Assembly: GCA_016650445.1 (NCBI GenBank)
Contig: JAENVS010000036.1
Location: 62,001 to 126,000 of the forward strand
DNA: 64,000 bases
Direction: 5' to 3'
Source of the DNA: Frankiaceae bacterium
Lineage (GTDB): Bacteria > Actinomycetota > Actinomycetes > Mycobacteriales > SCTD01
The position numbers were made by a program, and so were the translations under genes. The notes under the pieces were generated by a model. It was not told the origin of the DNA. It saw only the letters and a program-made list of their open reading frames with translations, and did no database searches. Every line of letters starts with the position of its first letter. The stretch's first letter is position 1. Positions 50,617 through 59,242 of this stretch are shown one piece after another.

Positions 50617-51075
50617 ATGGAGGGTGATGTGGACGACATCGATCGCCGGCTGCTGGCGCTGCTGCTCGCCGATGGCAGGGCGTCGTACGCCGAGCTGGCC
50701 AGGGCGGTCGGGCTGTCTGCACCGAGCGTGCACGACCGGGTCCGTCGGCTGGAGCGGTCGGGCGCCGTGCGCGGCTACGCCGCGGTCGTCGACCCCGCCG
50801 CCGTCGGGCTCGGGGTCACCGCGCTGGTCGGGATCCTGCAACGCGAAGGAGCCGAGCAGGACGACCTCGCCGCAGCGCTTGCGGAGATCGAGGAGATCGA
50901 GGACTGCTGGTTCGTCGCCGGCGAGGAGGCCTTCGTCGTGAAGGTCCGGGTGGCCGACGTCGACGCCCTCGAGCACACCCTCGGCGTCCTGCGTCGGACC
51001 CAGGGCGTTGCCCGCACGCGCACCACGGTGGTCCTGTCGACGCGGTTCGAAGGTCGGCGCCGCGCGCCGGCGTGA
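50617..51075 (+). CDS. Lrp/AsnC-family transcriptional regulator
   Basis: A 152-residue regulator: N-terminal helix-turn-helix (LADGRASYAELARAVGLSAP, residues about 17-50) and a C-terminal RAM ligand-binding domain (VTALVGILQREGAEQD, EIEDCWFVAGEEAFVVKVRV, TRTTVVLSTRF). Such proteins sense amino acids and often control a neighbouring gene; the next gene on the same strand encodes surface protein 2. The 90-base gap before it is unusually AT-rich. Confidence 0.87.
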   Translation: MEGDVDDIDRRLLALLLADGRASYAELARAVGLSAPSVHDRVRRLERSGAVRGYAAVVDPAAVGLGVTALVGILQREGAEQDDLAAALAEIEEIEDCWFVAGEEAFVVKVRVADVDALEHTLGVLRRTQGVARTRTTVVLSTRFEGRRRAPA

Positions 51076-51091
51076 CCCGCCGAAAGCCGCA

Positions 51092-51139
51092 AAGGGCTAT
51101 GCGTCGGGTCAGATCCGGACGTAGTCAGAGATAGCCCTT
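51092..51139. terminator. Possible structured element or terminator after the Lrp gene
   Basis: AAGGGCTAT (51092-51100) and ATAGCCCTT (51131-51139) are perfect 9-bp arms around a 30-base loop that can fold further through CGTC and GACG. It lies 17 bases after the Lrp stop and 96 bases before surface protein 2. It could be a terminator or part of the surface gene leader. Confidence 0.4.
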
Positions 51140-51234
51140 ATGAGCCATGGCCCTACGAGGCTGTCCCGTCGATCCTGCACGGAGACGTTTCCGCGGCGGT
51201 AACCCTGCTGCGATCCCGACCTCAGGAGCCTCCC

Positions 51235-53205
51235 GTGCGTATCCGTCCTCTCGCCACCGCAGCTGCGGCGGCCCTCGTCCTCGGTGTTGGCGGCCCTGCC
51301 GTCGCCGCCACCTCTGCGGCCACGGTGGCCCAGCCCGCCGCGGGCTCGGCCACGTCCGGCCTGACGCTGCTCAGCCTGGCTCTCGCCGGTCATGACATCC
51401 GGGTCGGATCGGTCGCGCTGACAAGCAGCACGCTGTCGGGCTCCCCGACGTCGAAGGTCGTCGTCACACCGGTGCGGGCCAACGGCACGGCGTACGGCGA
51501 GCAGACCGTCACCCCGGCGAGCTCGCCGGCGTCGGTCCCGAGCTTCGACAGCGCGGCCGCGCTCCCGGCGGCGCTCGGCACGGTCGCCTCCGTGAAGAGC
51601 CCGGTCTTCAACGTCACGTCAAGCAGCAGCCCCGCCGCCGCGTCCAAGGCCGGCGCCGCGTCGCTGGGATCGGTGTCGATCCTCGGACTTCCGGTGGCGC
51701 TGAACGGCACCGTCGACGTCAGCTCCGTCGTCGACGGGACCAACGCCCTGGGCAACAAGACGGTCTCGGTCAAGAACCTCGCGCTGCCCAGCATCGCCGA
51801 CCTGCTCGCAGCGCTCGGGCTCGACCTGAGCAAGCTGCCGACCAAGACGCTGACCGACCTGCTGGCGGGTCTGAACCTGACCGACACCGTCGTCACCGCG
51901 GCGCAGAAGGCGCTCACCGACGCGCAGGCCGCGCTCGGAACGGCCTTCACCGACGCACAGGCTGCCGTGGACGCCCAGCAGGTCACCGTGAACAACCTGA
52001 AGTCACAGGTCCTGACGCAGACGGCCGCCCTGACCGCTGCCAAGGCCGATCTCGCGGCCGCGCAGCCGGTGCTCAGCCAGGCCAAGACTGCGGCCACCGA
52101 GGCCAACGTCGCGATGACCCAGGCCCAGGCGACGTACGACGCAGCCGTCTCGCCGGTGCAGATCGCCGCGACGCTCCTCGGCATGACGGTCGATCAGTAC
52201 GCCGCTGCCAACTCCGGCCTGGCGATCGTTCAGACGTTCACCGCCGCCAAGGCTGCCCTGACGTCAGCGCAGGCCGTGTCCGCAGCTGCGGCCGCCGACC
52301 TCGCCGACGCACAGAGCATCGCGGACGCGGCCAACGCCGCGGTCGCGGCAGCGCAGGCAGCCGTCGATGCCACACAGGCGCTCCTCGACAGCGCCGTGGC
52401 GCTGCTGAACACGCTGCTCAACACCTTGAACAACCTGCTCGGGCAGCTCGGCCCGCAGATCAACGCCCTGCTCGCCGCGGTCACCGCGGTGCTCGACGGC
52501 ACGCCGCTGGTCAGCATCGACAGCTTCACCGTCGAGACCCAGGCCATGGTCACGAGCGCGACGGCCGGCGGTCAGGTCGCGAAGGTCACCGGTGGAGAGA
52601 TCCAGGGCGTGCACGTGCTCGGCACCGACGTGCTGCAGAACGTCCTGGGCAACACCAAGATCGACGTACTCGCCCTGACCGGCAGCACCCTCTCGCAGGT
52701 CACCTCGGAGCTCTCCGCGCTGACCGGCGTCCTTTCGAGCGTCCTGTCGGCGGTGCCCGGCCTGACCGTGCCTGCGCCGACCGTGGGTCTGCTCACCAAG
52801 AGCACGTCCACGTCGATCGCGAACGGCTTCGGTACGGCGCAGAACAGCGTCCAGGCGCTGTCGATCTCCATCCCCGCCATCACGCTGCCGGCCGCGCTCG
52901 CGCTGCCGTCTGCCGCGTCGCTGCCGGCCATTACCGGCGTGCCGAACCTCGCGGGTGCCCTCGGCATCGCCGCCGTCGGCGACCTGGTGAGCCAGCCGAT
53001 GACGATCAGCGTCGGCACGCTGTCGGAGAACGCCACCTTCCGGCCCGCCACTGTCGCCGCGCCCGGCAGCGCGCCCGGCAGCACGCCGCCGGCCGCCGGT
53101 CCGCCGCTGGCGACCACGGGTCTGCCCGCGGGCGTCGCCGTCCTCGCCTTCCTGCTCGTCGGGTTCGGGCTCGTCATCCGGCGCAGGCTCGCCGCGGAGG
53201 TCTAG
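51235..53205 (+). CDS. Surface protein 2 with coiled-coil stalk and C-terminal anchor
   Basis: A 656-residue exported protein from GTG 51235 (CAGGAG upstream). Signal peptide to about residue 25; beta-rich region to about 200; then an Ala/Gln/Asp heptad region from about 215 to 390 (DAQAAVDAQQVTVNNLKSQV type repeats) likely to form a long coiled coil; a second beta-rich part; a Gly/Pro/Ser linker; and the anchor ATTGLPAGVAVL...RRRLAAEV, an LPXTG-like but altered signal with membrane helix and basic tail. It resembles surface protein 1 (29074) in architecture but has the added stalk. Confidence 0.75.
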   Translation: MRIRPLATAAAAALVLGVGGPAVAATSAATVAQPAAGSATSGLTLLSLALAGHDIRVGSVALTSSTLSGSPTSKVVVTPVRANGTAYGEQTVTPASSPASVPSFDSAAALPAALGTVASVKSPVFNVTSSSSPAAASKAGAASLGSVSILGLPVALNGTVDVSSVVDGTNALGNKTVSVKNLALPSIADLLAALGLDLSKLPTKTLTDLLAGLNLTDTVVTAAQKALTDAQAALGTAFTDAQAAVDAQQVTVNNLKSQVLTQTAALTAAKADLAAAQPVLSQAKTAATEANVAMTQAQATYDAAVSPVQIAATLLGMTVDQYAAANSGLAIVQTFTAAKAALTSAQAVSAAAAADLADAQSIADAANAAVAAAQAAVDATQALLDSAVALLNTLLNTLNNLLGQLGPQINALLAAVTAVLDGTPLVSIDSFTVETQAMVTSATAGGQVAKVTGGEIQGVHVLGTDVLQNVLGNTKIDVLALTGSTLSQVTSELSALTGVLSSVLSAVPGLTVPAPTVGLLTKSTSTSIANGFGTAQNSVQALSISIPAITLPAALALPSAASLPAITGVPNLAGALGIAAVGDLVSQPMTISVGTLSENATFRPATVAAPGSAPGSTPPAAGPPLATTGLPAGVAVLAFLLVGFGLVIRRRLAAEV

Positions 53206-53220
53206 TCCGCGCAGCACGTC

Positions 53221-53259
53221 AAGGGCGCCGTCCCACCGCGAGGTGGGGCGGCGCCCTTT
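53221..53259. terminator. Strong terminator of surface protein 2
   Basis: AAGGGCGCCGTCCCACC (53221-53237) pairs with 53242-53258 over 17 positions (one T-G) around GCGA and is followed by TTTCG. It lies 16 bases after the stop. Confidence 0.88.
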
Positions 53260-53264
53260 CGTCG

Positions 53265-53270
53265 TACCGT
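53265..53270 (+). promoter_or_regulatory. Leaderless promoter -10 (TACCGT)
   Basis: TACCGT is six bases before ATG 53277 and only six bases after the preceding terminator, so terminator, promoter and start codon fit within 60 bases. Confidence 0.55.
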
Positions 53271-53276
53271 GGCTGC

Positions 53277-53570
53277 ATGGAAGCCGGCGACGAGGCAACA
53301 CCGACGACCCGGCCGGAGTCCAGCTTTGCGCGGGCATGGACGCTCTACACCCTGCTGCGGATGCTTGTCTTCGTCGGTGCCGCGGGGTTCTTGCTGCTGT
53401 TCGGGTTCAACGGCCTGCCGCTGCTCATCTGTGCGCTCATCGTGAGCATGGTCGTCAGCGTGTTCGCGCTGCGTCCGCAGCGCGCGGCCCTGGTGGCCGC
53501 GATGGCGGCGCGTCAGCAACGCCGCGCCGCTGAGAGGGAGAGCCTGCGCTCGCGCCTCGACGAGGCCTGA
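53277..53570 (+). CDS. DUF4229-type small membrane protein
   Basis: A 97-residue protein with two membrane helices (about 27-45 and 48-66) joined by a short turn, then an Arg/Ala/Glu helix (QRAALVAAMAARQQRRAAER). Length and pattern fit the actinobacterial DUF4229 family. Function unknown. It converges with a secreted protein gene, the two stops being three bases apart. Confidence 0.68.
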   Translation: MEAGDEATPTTRPESSFARAWTLYTLLRMLVFVGAAGFLLLFGFNGLPLLICALIVSMVVSVFALRPQRAALVAAMAARQQRRAAERESLRSRLDEA

Positions 53571-53573
53571 CGC

Positions 53574-54002
53574 CTACTTGTTGGTGATGACCGCGGTGAA
53601 CGTGCCCGAGGTCGGCAGGGCCTGGCAGGACGGGTCGAAGGCGGCGCGCACGCTGACCGGCGTCGCGGACTTCGCGCTGACCGTGATGGTGCCGCTGCCG
53701 CAGAAGGTCTGCACGCTGTCGTAGGTGTCATCGGTGAACACCTGCAGGCCGATCGGCGTGCCGGTGGAGTCCTTCGCCGAGACCGCGACCGTCTTCTCGC
53801 CCTTGACCGTGGTGAAGTCCCAGCACGCAGCCATCGGGCCCTGGCAGTTCAGCGCGCCGTTGGCGGCCGGCGAGGTGATCCCGACCGGGTTGGAGTAGCT
53901 GAAGGTCAACGTGCGCTTGCTGGCCTTGGCCGGCTTGGCGTGGGCCACGGCCGGGCTCACGGCGACGAGGGCCAGGGTTGCGATCAGGGCCGTGCGCTTC
54001 AC
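53574..54002 (-). CDS. Secreted protein of unknown function
   Basis: GTG 54002 with GGAG five bases upstream gives 142 residues with a signal peptide (cleavage near AHA-KPAK). The mature region has four cysteines (LNCQG, AACWD, TFCGS, PSCQA), compatible with two disulfides, and many Thr/Ser/Val strands, suggesting a small beta-sandwich. No domain is recognised. It is divergent from the menaquinone reductase gene across about 220 bases. Confidence 0.68.
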   Translation of the reverse strand: MKRTALIATLALVAVSPAVAHAKPAKASKRTLTFSYSNPVGITSPAANGALNCQGPMAACWDFTTVKGEKTVAVSAKDSTGTPIGLQVFTDDTYDSVQTFCGSGTITVSAKSATPVSVRAAFDPSCQALPTSGTFTAVITNK

Positions 54003-54169
54003 GACGTCTCCATCAGCTCGTTGGGTCCTCGGTGAGTTCGACGTCGAGCGGGCGAGTCCTGCTGCCCGAAGCTGCCGCCGTTCGCCCGATGACGTTCTGA
54101 TCTGGGGTGATCGGCGCGGGCAGGGGCGCGGGGCTCGAGGGGGCGGTGGCGGTGGCTGGGCTCCCGCCG

Positions 54170-54175
54170 TACACT
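54170..54175 (+). promoter_or_regulatory. -10 element of the menaquinone reductase gene
   Basis: TACACT fits TANNNT; the expected start point near 54183 lies just before the Rex operator, so bound Rex would block initiation. Confidence 0.5.
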
Positions 54176-54186
54176 TCTCGGCGTTC

Positions 54187-54204
54187 ATGTGAAAGTTTTC
54201 ACAA
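54187..54204. promoter_or_regulatory. Rex operator before the menaquinone reductase gene
   Basis: ATGTGAAAGTTTTCACAA matches TTGTGAA-N4-TTCACAA at every position but the first. It is the best Rex site in the window, placed at the start point of the transcript leading towards the nuo operon. Confidence 0.85.
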
Positions 54205-54220
54205 AGTCGGGAGAGCCGCG

Positions 54221-55480
54221 GTGACGACGACGAGCGCTGACGTCATCGTCGTCGGCGCCGGCCCCGCCGGGAGCACCGCCGCCACCGTTCTCGCCCGGGC
54301 CGGCATCGACGTGCTCGTGCTCGAGAAGACCGAGTTCCCGCGCGAGAAGGTCTGCGGCGACGGGCTGACCCCGCGGGCGGTCAAGAGCCTGGTCGACCTC
54401 GGCATCGACACCACGTCGGCGAACGGCTTCGTCCGCAACCGCGGCCTGCGCATCATCGGCGGCGGCATGCGCCTGGAGCTGCCCTGGCCCGAGCTCGCGA
54501 CCTACCCCGACTACGGCCTCGTGCGCCCGCGGCTCGACTTCGACGACCTGCTCGCCACGACGGCGCGCAAGGCCGGCGCGCGCCTGCAGACCTCGACCAA
54601 CGTCACAGGTCCGGTCCTCGACGCCGCCGGCCGCGTCGTCGGCGTGACCGCGAAGGTCGGGCCGGACAAGCGCGAGCAGACCTTCACCGCGCCGCTGGTC
54701 ATCGCCGCCGACGGCGTGAGCGCCCGCCTTGCCCTGGCACTGGGCATCAACAAGCGCGACGACCGGCCGATGGGCGTCGCCGTACGCCGCTACTACACGA
54801 GCCCGCGCACCCACGACGACATGCTCGAGTCGTGGCTCGAGCTGCGCTCCGACAACGGTGACCTGCTGCCGGGGTACGGCTGGGTCTTCGGCGTCGGTGA
54901 CGGGACGAGCAACGTCGGCCTGGGCCTGCTGAACACCACCAAGGCCTGGCAGGAGACCGACTACCGCAAGCTGCTGCAGCGCTGGGTCGGCGGGATGCCC
55001 GAGGAGTGGCAGTACCGCGAGGAGTTCGCGACCGGCCCCATCCGCGGCGCCGCCCTGCCGATGGGCTTCAACCGTCAGCCGCACTACACCCGCGGCGTGA
55101 TGCTCGTCGGCGACGCCGCTGGTGCGGTCAACCCCTTCAACGGCGAAGGCATCGCCTACGCGATGGAGTCGGGCGTGCTGGCCGCCGAGGTCGCGGTTCG
55201 GGCGCTCGCGCGGCCCGAGGGCCCGGTCCGCGAGCAGGCGCTGCACGCCTACCCGGACGCGATGAAGTCGGCGTACGGCGGCTACTACACGCTCGGCCGC
55301 GTCTTCGTGCAGCTCATCGGCAACCCGCGGGTGATGCAGCTGGCGACCCGACACGGCCTGCCCCACCCGCTGCTCATGAAGTTCACCTTGAAGCTGCTCG
55401 CCAACCTGACCGACCCCCGCGGAGGTGACGTCCTGGACCGCGTCATCAACGGCCTCACGAAGGTCGTCCCTGCCGCCTGA
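54221..55480 (+). CDS. menJ: Geranylgeranyl reductase-family flavoprotein, probable menaquinone reductase
   Basis: A 419-residue FAD enzyme. VIVVGAGPAGSTAATVLARA binds FAD; KVCGDGLTPRAVKSL, ELRSDNGDLLPGYGWVFGVG and GDAAGAVNPFNGEGIAYAME are shared with mycobacterial MenJ, which saturates one isoprene unit of menaquinone. Other geranylgeranyl reductases are possible. It lies 73 bases before nuoA, and a near-perfect Rex site covers its start region, tying quinone tailoring to redox state. GTG start with GGGAGAG. Confidence 0.8.
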   Translation: MTTTSADVIVVGAGPAGSTAATVLARAGIDVLVLEKTEFPREKVCGDGLTPRAVKSLVDLGIDTTSANGFVRNRGLRIIGGGMRLELPWPELATYPDYGLVRPRLDFDDLLATTARKAGARLQTSTNVTGPVLDAAGRVVGVTAKVGPDKREQTFTAPLVIAADGVSARLALALGINKRDDRPMGVAVRRYYTSPRTHDDMLESWLELRSDNGDLLPGYGWVFGVGDGTSNVGLGLLNTTKAWQETDYRKLLQRWVGGMPEEWQYREEFATGPIRGAALPMGFNRQPHYTRGVMLVGDAAGAVNPFNGEGIAYAMESGVLAAEVAVRALARPEGPVREQALHAYPDAMKSAYGGYYTLGRVFVQLIGNPRVMQLATRHGLPHPLLMKFTLKLLANLTDPRGGDVLDRVINGLTKVVPAA

Positions 55481-55511
55481 CCCGGTCGCCGGAGGGCTCC
55501 GGCGCAACAAC

Positions 55512-55517
55512 TAGGCT
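55512..55517 (+). promoter_or_regulatory. -10 element (TAGGCT) of the nuo operon
   Basis: TAGGCT lies 36 bases before GTG 55554; the leader contains GGAAGGAG. No Rex site is visible here, so nuo may depend partly on read-through from the Rex-controlled upstream gene. Confidence 0.5.
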
Positions 55518-55553
55518 GCCCCGTCGGGCCAGCCGAGAGGAAGGAGACACCAG

Positions 55554-55916
55554 GTGCTCAACAACTACGTGCCGATCCTGGTGCTCTTCGTGCTCGCGTT
55601 CGGCTTCGCGGGGTTCTCCGTCGGGGCTGCGACCTTCACCGGTCCGCGCCGCTACAACAGAGCGAAGTACGACGCCTACGAGTGCGGCATCGAGCCGACC
55701 CCGCAGCCGATGGGCGGCGGCCGGTTCCCGGTGAAGTTCTACTTGACCGCGATGCTGTTCATCGTCTTCGACATCGAGATCATCTTCCTCTACCCGTGGG
55801 CCGTCGCCTTCAGCCAGCTCAAGCTGTTCGGCCTCGTCGAGATGGCGCTGTTCATCGGCACGGTCTTCATCGCCTACGCGTACGTGTGGCGCCGCGGCGG
55901 ACTGGAGTGGGACTAG
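55554..55916 (+). CDS. nuoA: NADH-quinone oxidoreductase subunit A
   Basis: A 120-residue subunit with three membrane helices. [15 protein letters not shown] is the conserved loop between helices 1 and 2, and [20 protein letters not shown] contains the conserved acidic residues of helix 2. First gene of a nuo operon in the order A-B-C-D-E-F-G-H. GGAAGGAG precedes the GTG. Confidence 0.95.
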   Translation: MLNNYVPILVLFVLAFGFAGFSVGAATFTGPRRYNRAKYDAYECGIEPTPQPMGGGRFPVKFYLTAMLFIVFDIEIIFLYPWAVAFSQLKLFGLVEMALFIGTVFIAYAYVWRRGGLEWD

Positions 55917-55918
55917 AG

Positions 55919-56512
55919 ATGGGTCTCGAGGAGAAGCTCCCCAGCGGCATCCTGCTGTCGACGGTCGAGGGCGTCGTCAACTGGTCGCGCAAGTCGTCGC
56001 TGTGGCCCGCGACGTTCGGTCTCGCCTGCTGCGCCATCGAGATGATGGCGACCGGTGCCGGCCGCTACGACCTCGCGCGCTTCGGCATGGAGGTCTTCCG
56101 CCCGTCACCCCGCCAGGCCGACCTGATGATCGTCGCCGGCCGCGTCTCGCAGAAGATGGCTCCCGTCGTACGCCAGATCTACGACCAGATGCCCGAGCCC
56201 AAGTGGGTCATCGCCATGGGCGTCTGCGCCAGCAGCGGCGGCATGTTCAACAACTACGCGATCGTGCAGGGTGTCGACCACATCGTGCCGGTCGACATGT
56301 ACCTCCCCGGCTGCCCGCCGCGCCCGGAGATGCTGATGGACGCCATCCTCAAGCTGCACGACAAGATCATGGACGAGCCGCTCGGCGCCAACGCCAAGCG
56401 CCGCGAGCGCGAGGGCTACCAGCCGCGCGAGCTCGTCGCGAGCAGCCAGCGCTACACGAAGGAAGGCAAGAAGGCGTCACGTGCCGCGTTCTTCGCGGAG
56501 CGCAAGTCATGA
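55919..56512 (+). CDS. nuoB: NADH-quinone oxidoreductase subunit B
   Basis: A 197-residue subunit holding cluster N2, the last Fe-S centre before quinone. Ligands are in [11 protein letters not shown] (two adjacent cysteines), [10 protein letters not shown] and [11 protein letters not shown] basic C-terminal extension of about 30 residues follows. Starts two bases after nuoA and overlaps nuoC by ATGA. Confidence 0.95.
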   Translation: MGLEEKLPSGILLSTVEGVVNWSRKSSLWPATFGLACCAIEMMATGAGRYDLARFGMEVFRPSPRQADLMIVAGRVSQKMAPVVRQIYDQMPEPKWVIAMGVCASSGGMFNNYAIVQGVDHIVPVDMYLPGCPPRPEMLMDAILKLHDKIMDEPLGANAKRREREGYQPRELVASSQRYTKEGKKASRAAFFAERKS

Positions 56513-57231
56513 GCGAGTCCACCGACCTCTCGACCGGAGGCCCTACGCCGGAAGGGCGCACGCCCGGTGCCGTCGACGTGGGCATGGGGACGGACTCGCG
56601 CGTCACATCAGACATGTTCGGCGCGACGTTCGGCGGTGACACGTCCGGCTTCGGCGGCCTGGTGCGGCAGACCCCGGCCGACGTCGGCACGCCACGTCCG
56701 TACGGCGGCTGGTTCGACGAGTTCGCCGACACCCTCGAGGCGGTCTACTCGGGCTTCGCCGACGCGGTCACCAAGGTCGTCGTGTACCGCGACGAGATCA
56801 CCGTGCACGTCAAGCCGGCCAAGGTCGCCGAGGTCGCTCAGGTCATGCGCGACGACGAGAACCTGCGCTTCGAGCTCCTCTCGAACCTGTCCGGTGTCGA
56901 CTACCCGTCGCAGGCCGAGCGGTTGCACGTCGTCTACAACCTGACGTCGATGACGTACCGCCGACGGGTCCGGCTGGAGACCGCAGTCACGGTCGAGGAC
57001 CCGCACGTCGCCAGCGTCTGCGGCCCTTACCCGACCGCCGACTTCCACGAGCGCGAGTGCTGGGACATGTTCGGCGTCATCTTCGACGGCCACCCCGCGC
57101 TGACCCGCATCCTCATGCCGGACGACTGGCCGGGTCACCCGCAGCGCAAGGACTACCCGCTCGGCGGCGTACCGGTCGAGTACAAGGGCGCGCAGATCCC
57201 GCCTCCGGACGAGCGGAGGGCGTACGCGTGA
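56509..57231 (+). CDS. nuoC: NADH-quinone oxidoreductase subunit C
   Basis: A 240-residue 30-kDa subunit. The family signature [20 protein letters not shown] lies near 182-201 and the end ([20 protein letters not shown]) is typical. The first 60 residues are a poorly conserved Gly/Thr/Pro-rich extension common in actinobacteria. GTGA overlap with nuoD. Confidence 0.94.
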   Translation: MSESTDLSTGGPTPEGRTPGAVDVGMGTDSRVTSDMFGATFGGDTSGFGGLVRQTPADVGTPRPYGGWFDEFADTLEAVYSGFADAVTKVVVYRDEITVHVKPAKVAEVAQVMRDDENLRFELLSNLSGVDYPSQAERLHVVYNLTSMTYRRRVRLETAVTVEDPHVASVCGPYPTADFHERECWDMFGVIFDGHPALTRILMPDDWPGHPQRKDYPLGGVPVEYKGAQIPPPDERRAYA

Positions 57232-58544
57232 CCGTCACCGATCCGTACGCCGCTGCTGCGCGGGAGACGACCGAGGGACGCGTCTACACCGTCACCGGTG
57301 GCGACTGGGACACCATCCAGCCCTCCGACGAGGAAGAGCGCCTCGTCATCAACATGGGTCCGCAGCACCCGTCGACCCATGGGGTGCTGCGCCTCGTCCT
57401 CGAGCTCGAGGGCGAGACCGTCACCCAGGCCCGCACCGTCATCGGCTACCTGCACACGGGTATCGAGAAGAACCTCGAGTACCGCAACTGGACGCAGGGC
57501 GTCACCTTCGTCACGCGCATGGACTACCTGTCCAACGCGTTCAACGAGACCGTCTACTGCCTCGGCGTCGAGAAGCTGCTGGGCGTCGAGGTGCCGGAGC
57601 GCGCCACCGTCATCCGCGTGCTCATGATGGAGCTGCAGCGCGTCGCGTCGCACCTGGTCTGGCTCGCCACCGGAGGCATGGAGCTCGGTGCGCTGACCGC
57701 GATGACCAACGGCTTCCGCGAGCGCGAGCTGATCCTCGACGTCCTCGAGACCATCACCGGCCAGCGGATGAATCCCGCCTACGTCCGCCCGGGCGGTGTC
57801 GCGCAGGACTTGCCGCCGGGTGCGGTCGAGAAGATCCTCGACCTGCTCGAGGTGCTGCGCGAGCGGTTGCCGACGTACGACGACCTGCTCACGGGCAACC
57901 CGATCTGGCAGCGCAGGTTGCAGGGCGTCGCCCACCTCGACCTGCAGGGCTGCCTCGCCCTCGGTGTCACCGGCCCGATCCTGCGGTCGGCCGGGCTGGC
58001 GTGGGACATGCGCAAGACCGAGCCTTACTGCGGATACGAGAACTACGACTTCGAGGTGCCGACCGAGACGACCGCCGATGCCTGGGGGCGCTACCGCGTC
58101 CGCATGGCAGAGATGTGGGAGTCGCTGAAGATCATCGACCAGGCGCTCGACAAGCTCGAGCCGGGACCGGTCATGGTGCAGGACCGCAAGATCGGCTGGC
58201 CGGCCCAGCTCGCACTCGGACCCGACGGGCTCGGCAACTCGCTCGACCACGTGAAGAAGATCATGGGCACCTCGATGGAGGCGCTCATCCACCACTTCAA
58301 GCTCGTGACAGAGGGCTTCCGCGTGCCGGCCGGGCAGGTCTACGTCGCCATCGAGAACCCGCGCGGCGAGCTGGGTGCGCACGTCGTGAGTGACGGTGGC
58401 ACCCGCCCCTACCGCGTGCACGTGCGCGACCCAGGGTTCGTCAACCTTCAATCCGCCTCCGCGATGTGCGAGGGCAGCCTCATCGCCGACGCCATTGCGG
58501 CCGTCGCCTCGATCGACCCCGTCATGGGTGGAGTGGACCGCTAG
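57228..58544 (+). CDS. nuoD: NADH-quinone oxidoreductase subunit D
   Basis: A 438-residue 49-kDa subunit lining the quinone pocket. [20 protein letters not shown] carries the conserved histidines; [27 protein letters not shown] and the closing DPVMGGVDR are hallmarks. The N-terminal 35 residues are an extension. Its TAG stop overlaps the nuoE GTG by one base. Confidence 0.95.
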   Translation: MTVTDPYAAAARETTEGRVYTVTGGDWDTIQPSDEEERLVINMGPQHPSTHGVLRLVLELEGETVTQARTVIGYLHTGIEKNLEYRNWTQGVTFVTRMDYLSNAFNETVYCLGVEKLLGVEVPERATVIRVLMMELQRVASHLVWLATGGMELGALTAMTNGFRERELILDVLETITGQRMNPAYVRPGGVAQDLPPGAVEKILDLLEVLRERLPTYDDLLTGNPIWQRRLQGVAHLDLQGCLALGVTGPILRSAGLAWDMRKTEPYCGYENYDFEVPTETTADAWGRYRVRMAEMWESLKIIDQALDKLEPGPVMVQDRKIGWPAQLALGPDGLGNSLDHVKKIMGTSMEALIHHFKLVTEGFRVPAGQVYVAIENPRGELGAHVVSDGGTRPYRVHVRDPGFVNLQSASAMCEGSLIADAIAAVASIDPVMGGVDR

Positions 58545-59242
58545 TGCTGACCGACAAGACGCGCGAAGAGGCGCGGCAGATCATCGCGCGCTATCCCAAG
58601 GCGCGTTCGGCGCTGCTGCCGATGCTGCACCTGGTGCAGTCGGAGGACGGCTACGTCAGCCCCGAGGGCATCACGCTCTGCGCGGAGGAGCTCGGCCTCA
58701 CCAAGGCCGAGGTCGGTGCGGTCGCGACGTTCTACACGATGTACCGCCGCAAGCCGGCCGGCACCTACCACGTGGGGGTGTGCACCAACACGCTGTGCGC
58801 GGTGCTCGGCGGCGACGCGATCCTCGACTCGCTTAAGGATCACCTCGGCATCGGGCACAACGAGACGACCGACGACGGCACGGTCAGCCTCGAGCACATC
58901 GAGTGCAACGCGGCCTGCGACTTCGCACCGGTGGTGATGGTCAACTGGGAGTTCTACGACAACCAGACCCCGACCTCGGCGCGGGAGCTCGTCGACGGCT
59001 GCCGGGCCGGCAACCCGCCCGCGCCGACGCGCGGTGCGTCGAGCCTGTGCACCTTCAAGCAGATGGAGCGCGTGCTGGCCGGCTTCCCGGACGGGCGCGC
59101 CAACGAAGGCGTGCAGGCCGGCCCCCCGTCGCTCGTCGGACTGAAGCTCGCGCAGCAGCGGGGCGACACCGCGCCGGCGTACCCCGACGGCACGACCCCG
59201 GGCGCCGAGAAGCCGAAGCAGCAGGAGGCGGACGCGCAGTGA
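58544..59242 (+). CDS. nuoE: NADH-quinone oxidoreductase subunit E
   Basis: A 232-residue 24-kDa subunit with [2Fe-2S] cluster N1a. Ligands are in VGVCTNTLCAVLGG and IECNAACDFAP. TFYTMYRRKPAGTYHVGVC is the family signature. About 60 C-terminal residues rich in Pro/Gly/Gln extend beyond the usual length. GTGA overlap with nuoF. Confidence 0.94.
   Translation: MLTDKTREEARQIIARYPKARSALLPMLHLVQSEDGYVSPEGITLCAEELGLTKAEVGAVATFYTMYRRKPAGTYHVGVCTNTLCAVLGGDAILDSLKDHLGIGHNETTDDGTVSLEHIECNAACDFAPVVMVNWEFYDNQTPTSARELVDGCRAGNPPAPTRGASSLCTFKQMERVLAGFPDGRANEGVQAGPPSLVGLKLAQQRGDTAPAYPDGTTPGAEKPKQQEADAQ

Noticed and set aside
51076-51234. c-di-AMP (ydaO-type) riboswitch before surface protein 2
   Set aside because: The conserved ydaO sequence blocks are not present; only a simple inverted repeat is seen.
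53574-54188. Start of the small secreted protein at ATG 54188
   Set aside because: It would put 60 Arg/Pro-rich residues before the signal peptide and overlap the Rex operator; GTG 54002 has a ribosome site directly before the signal peptide.
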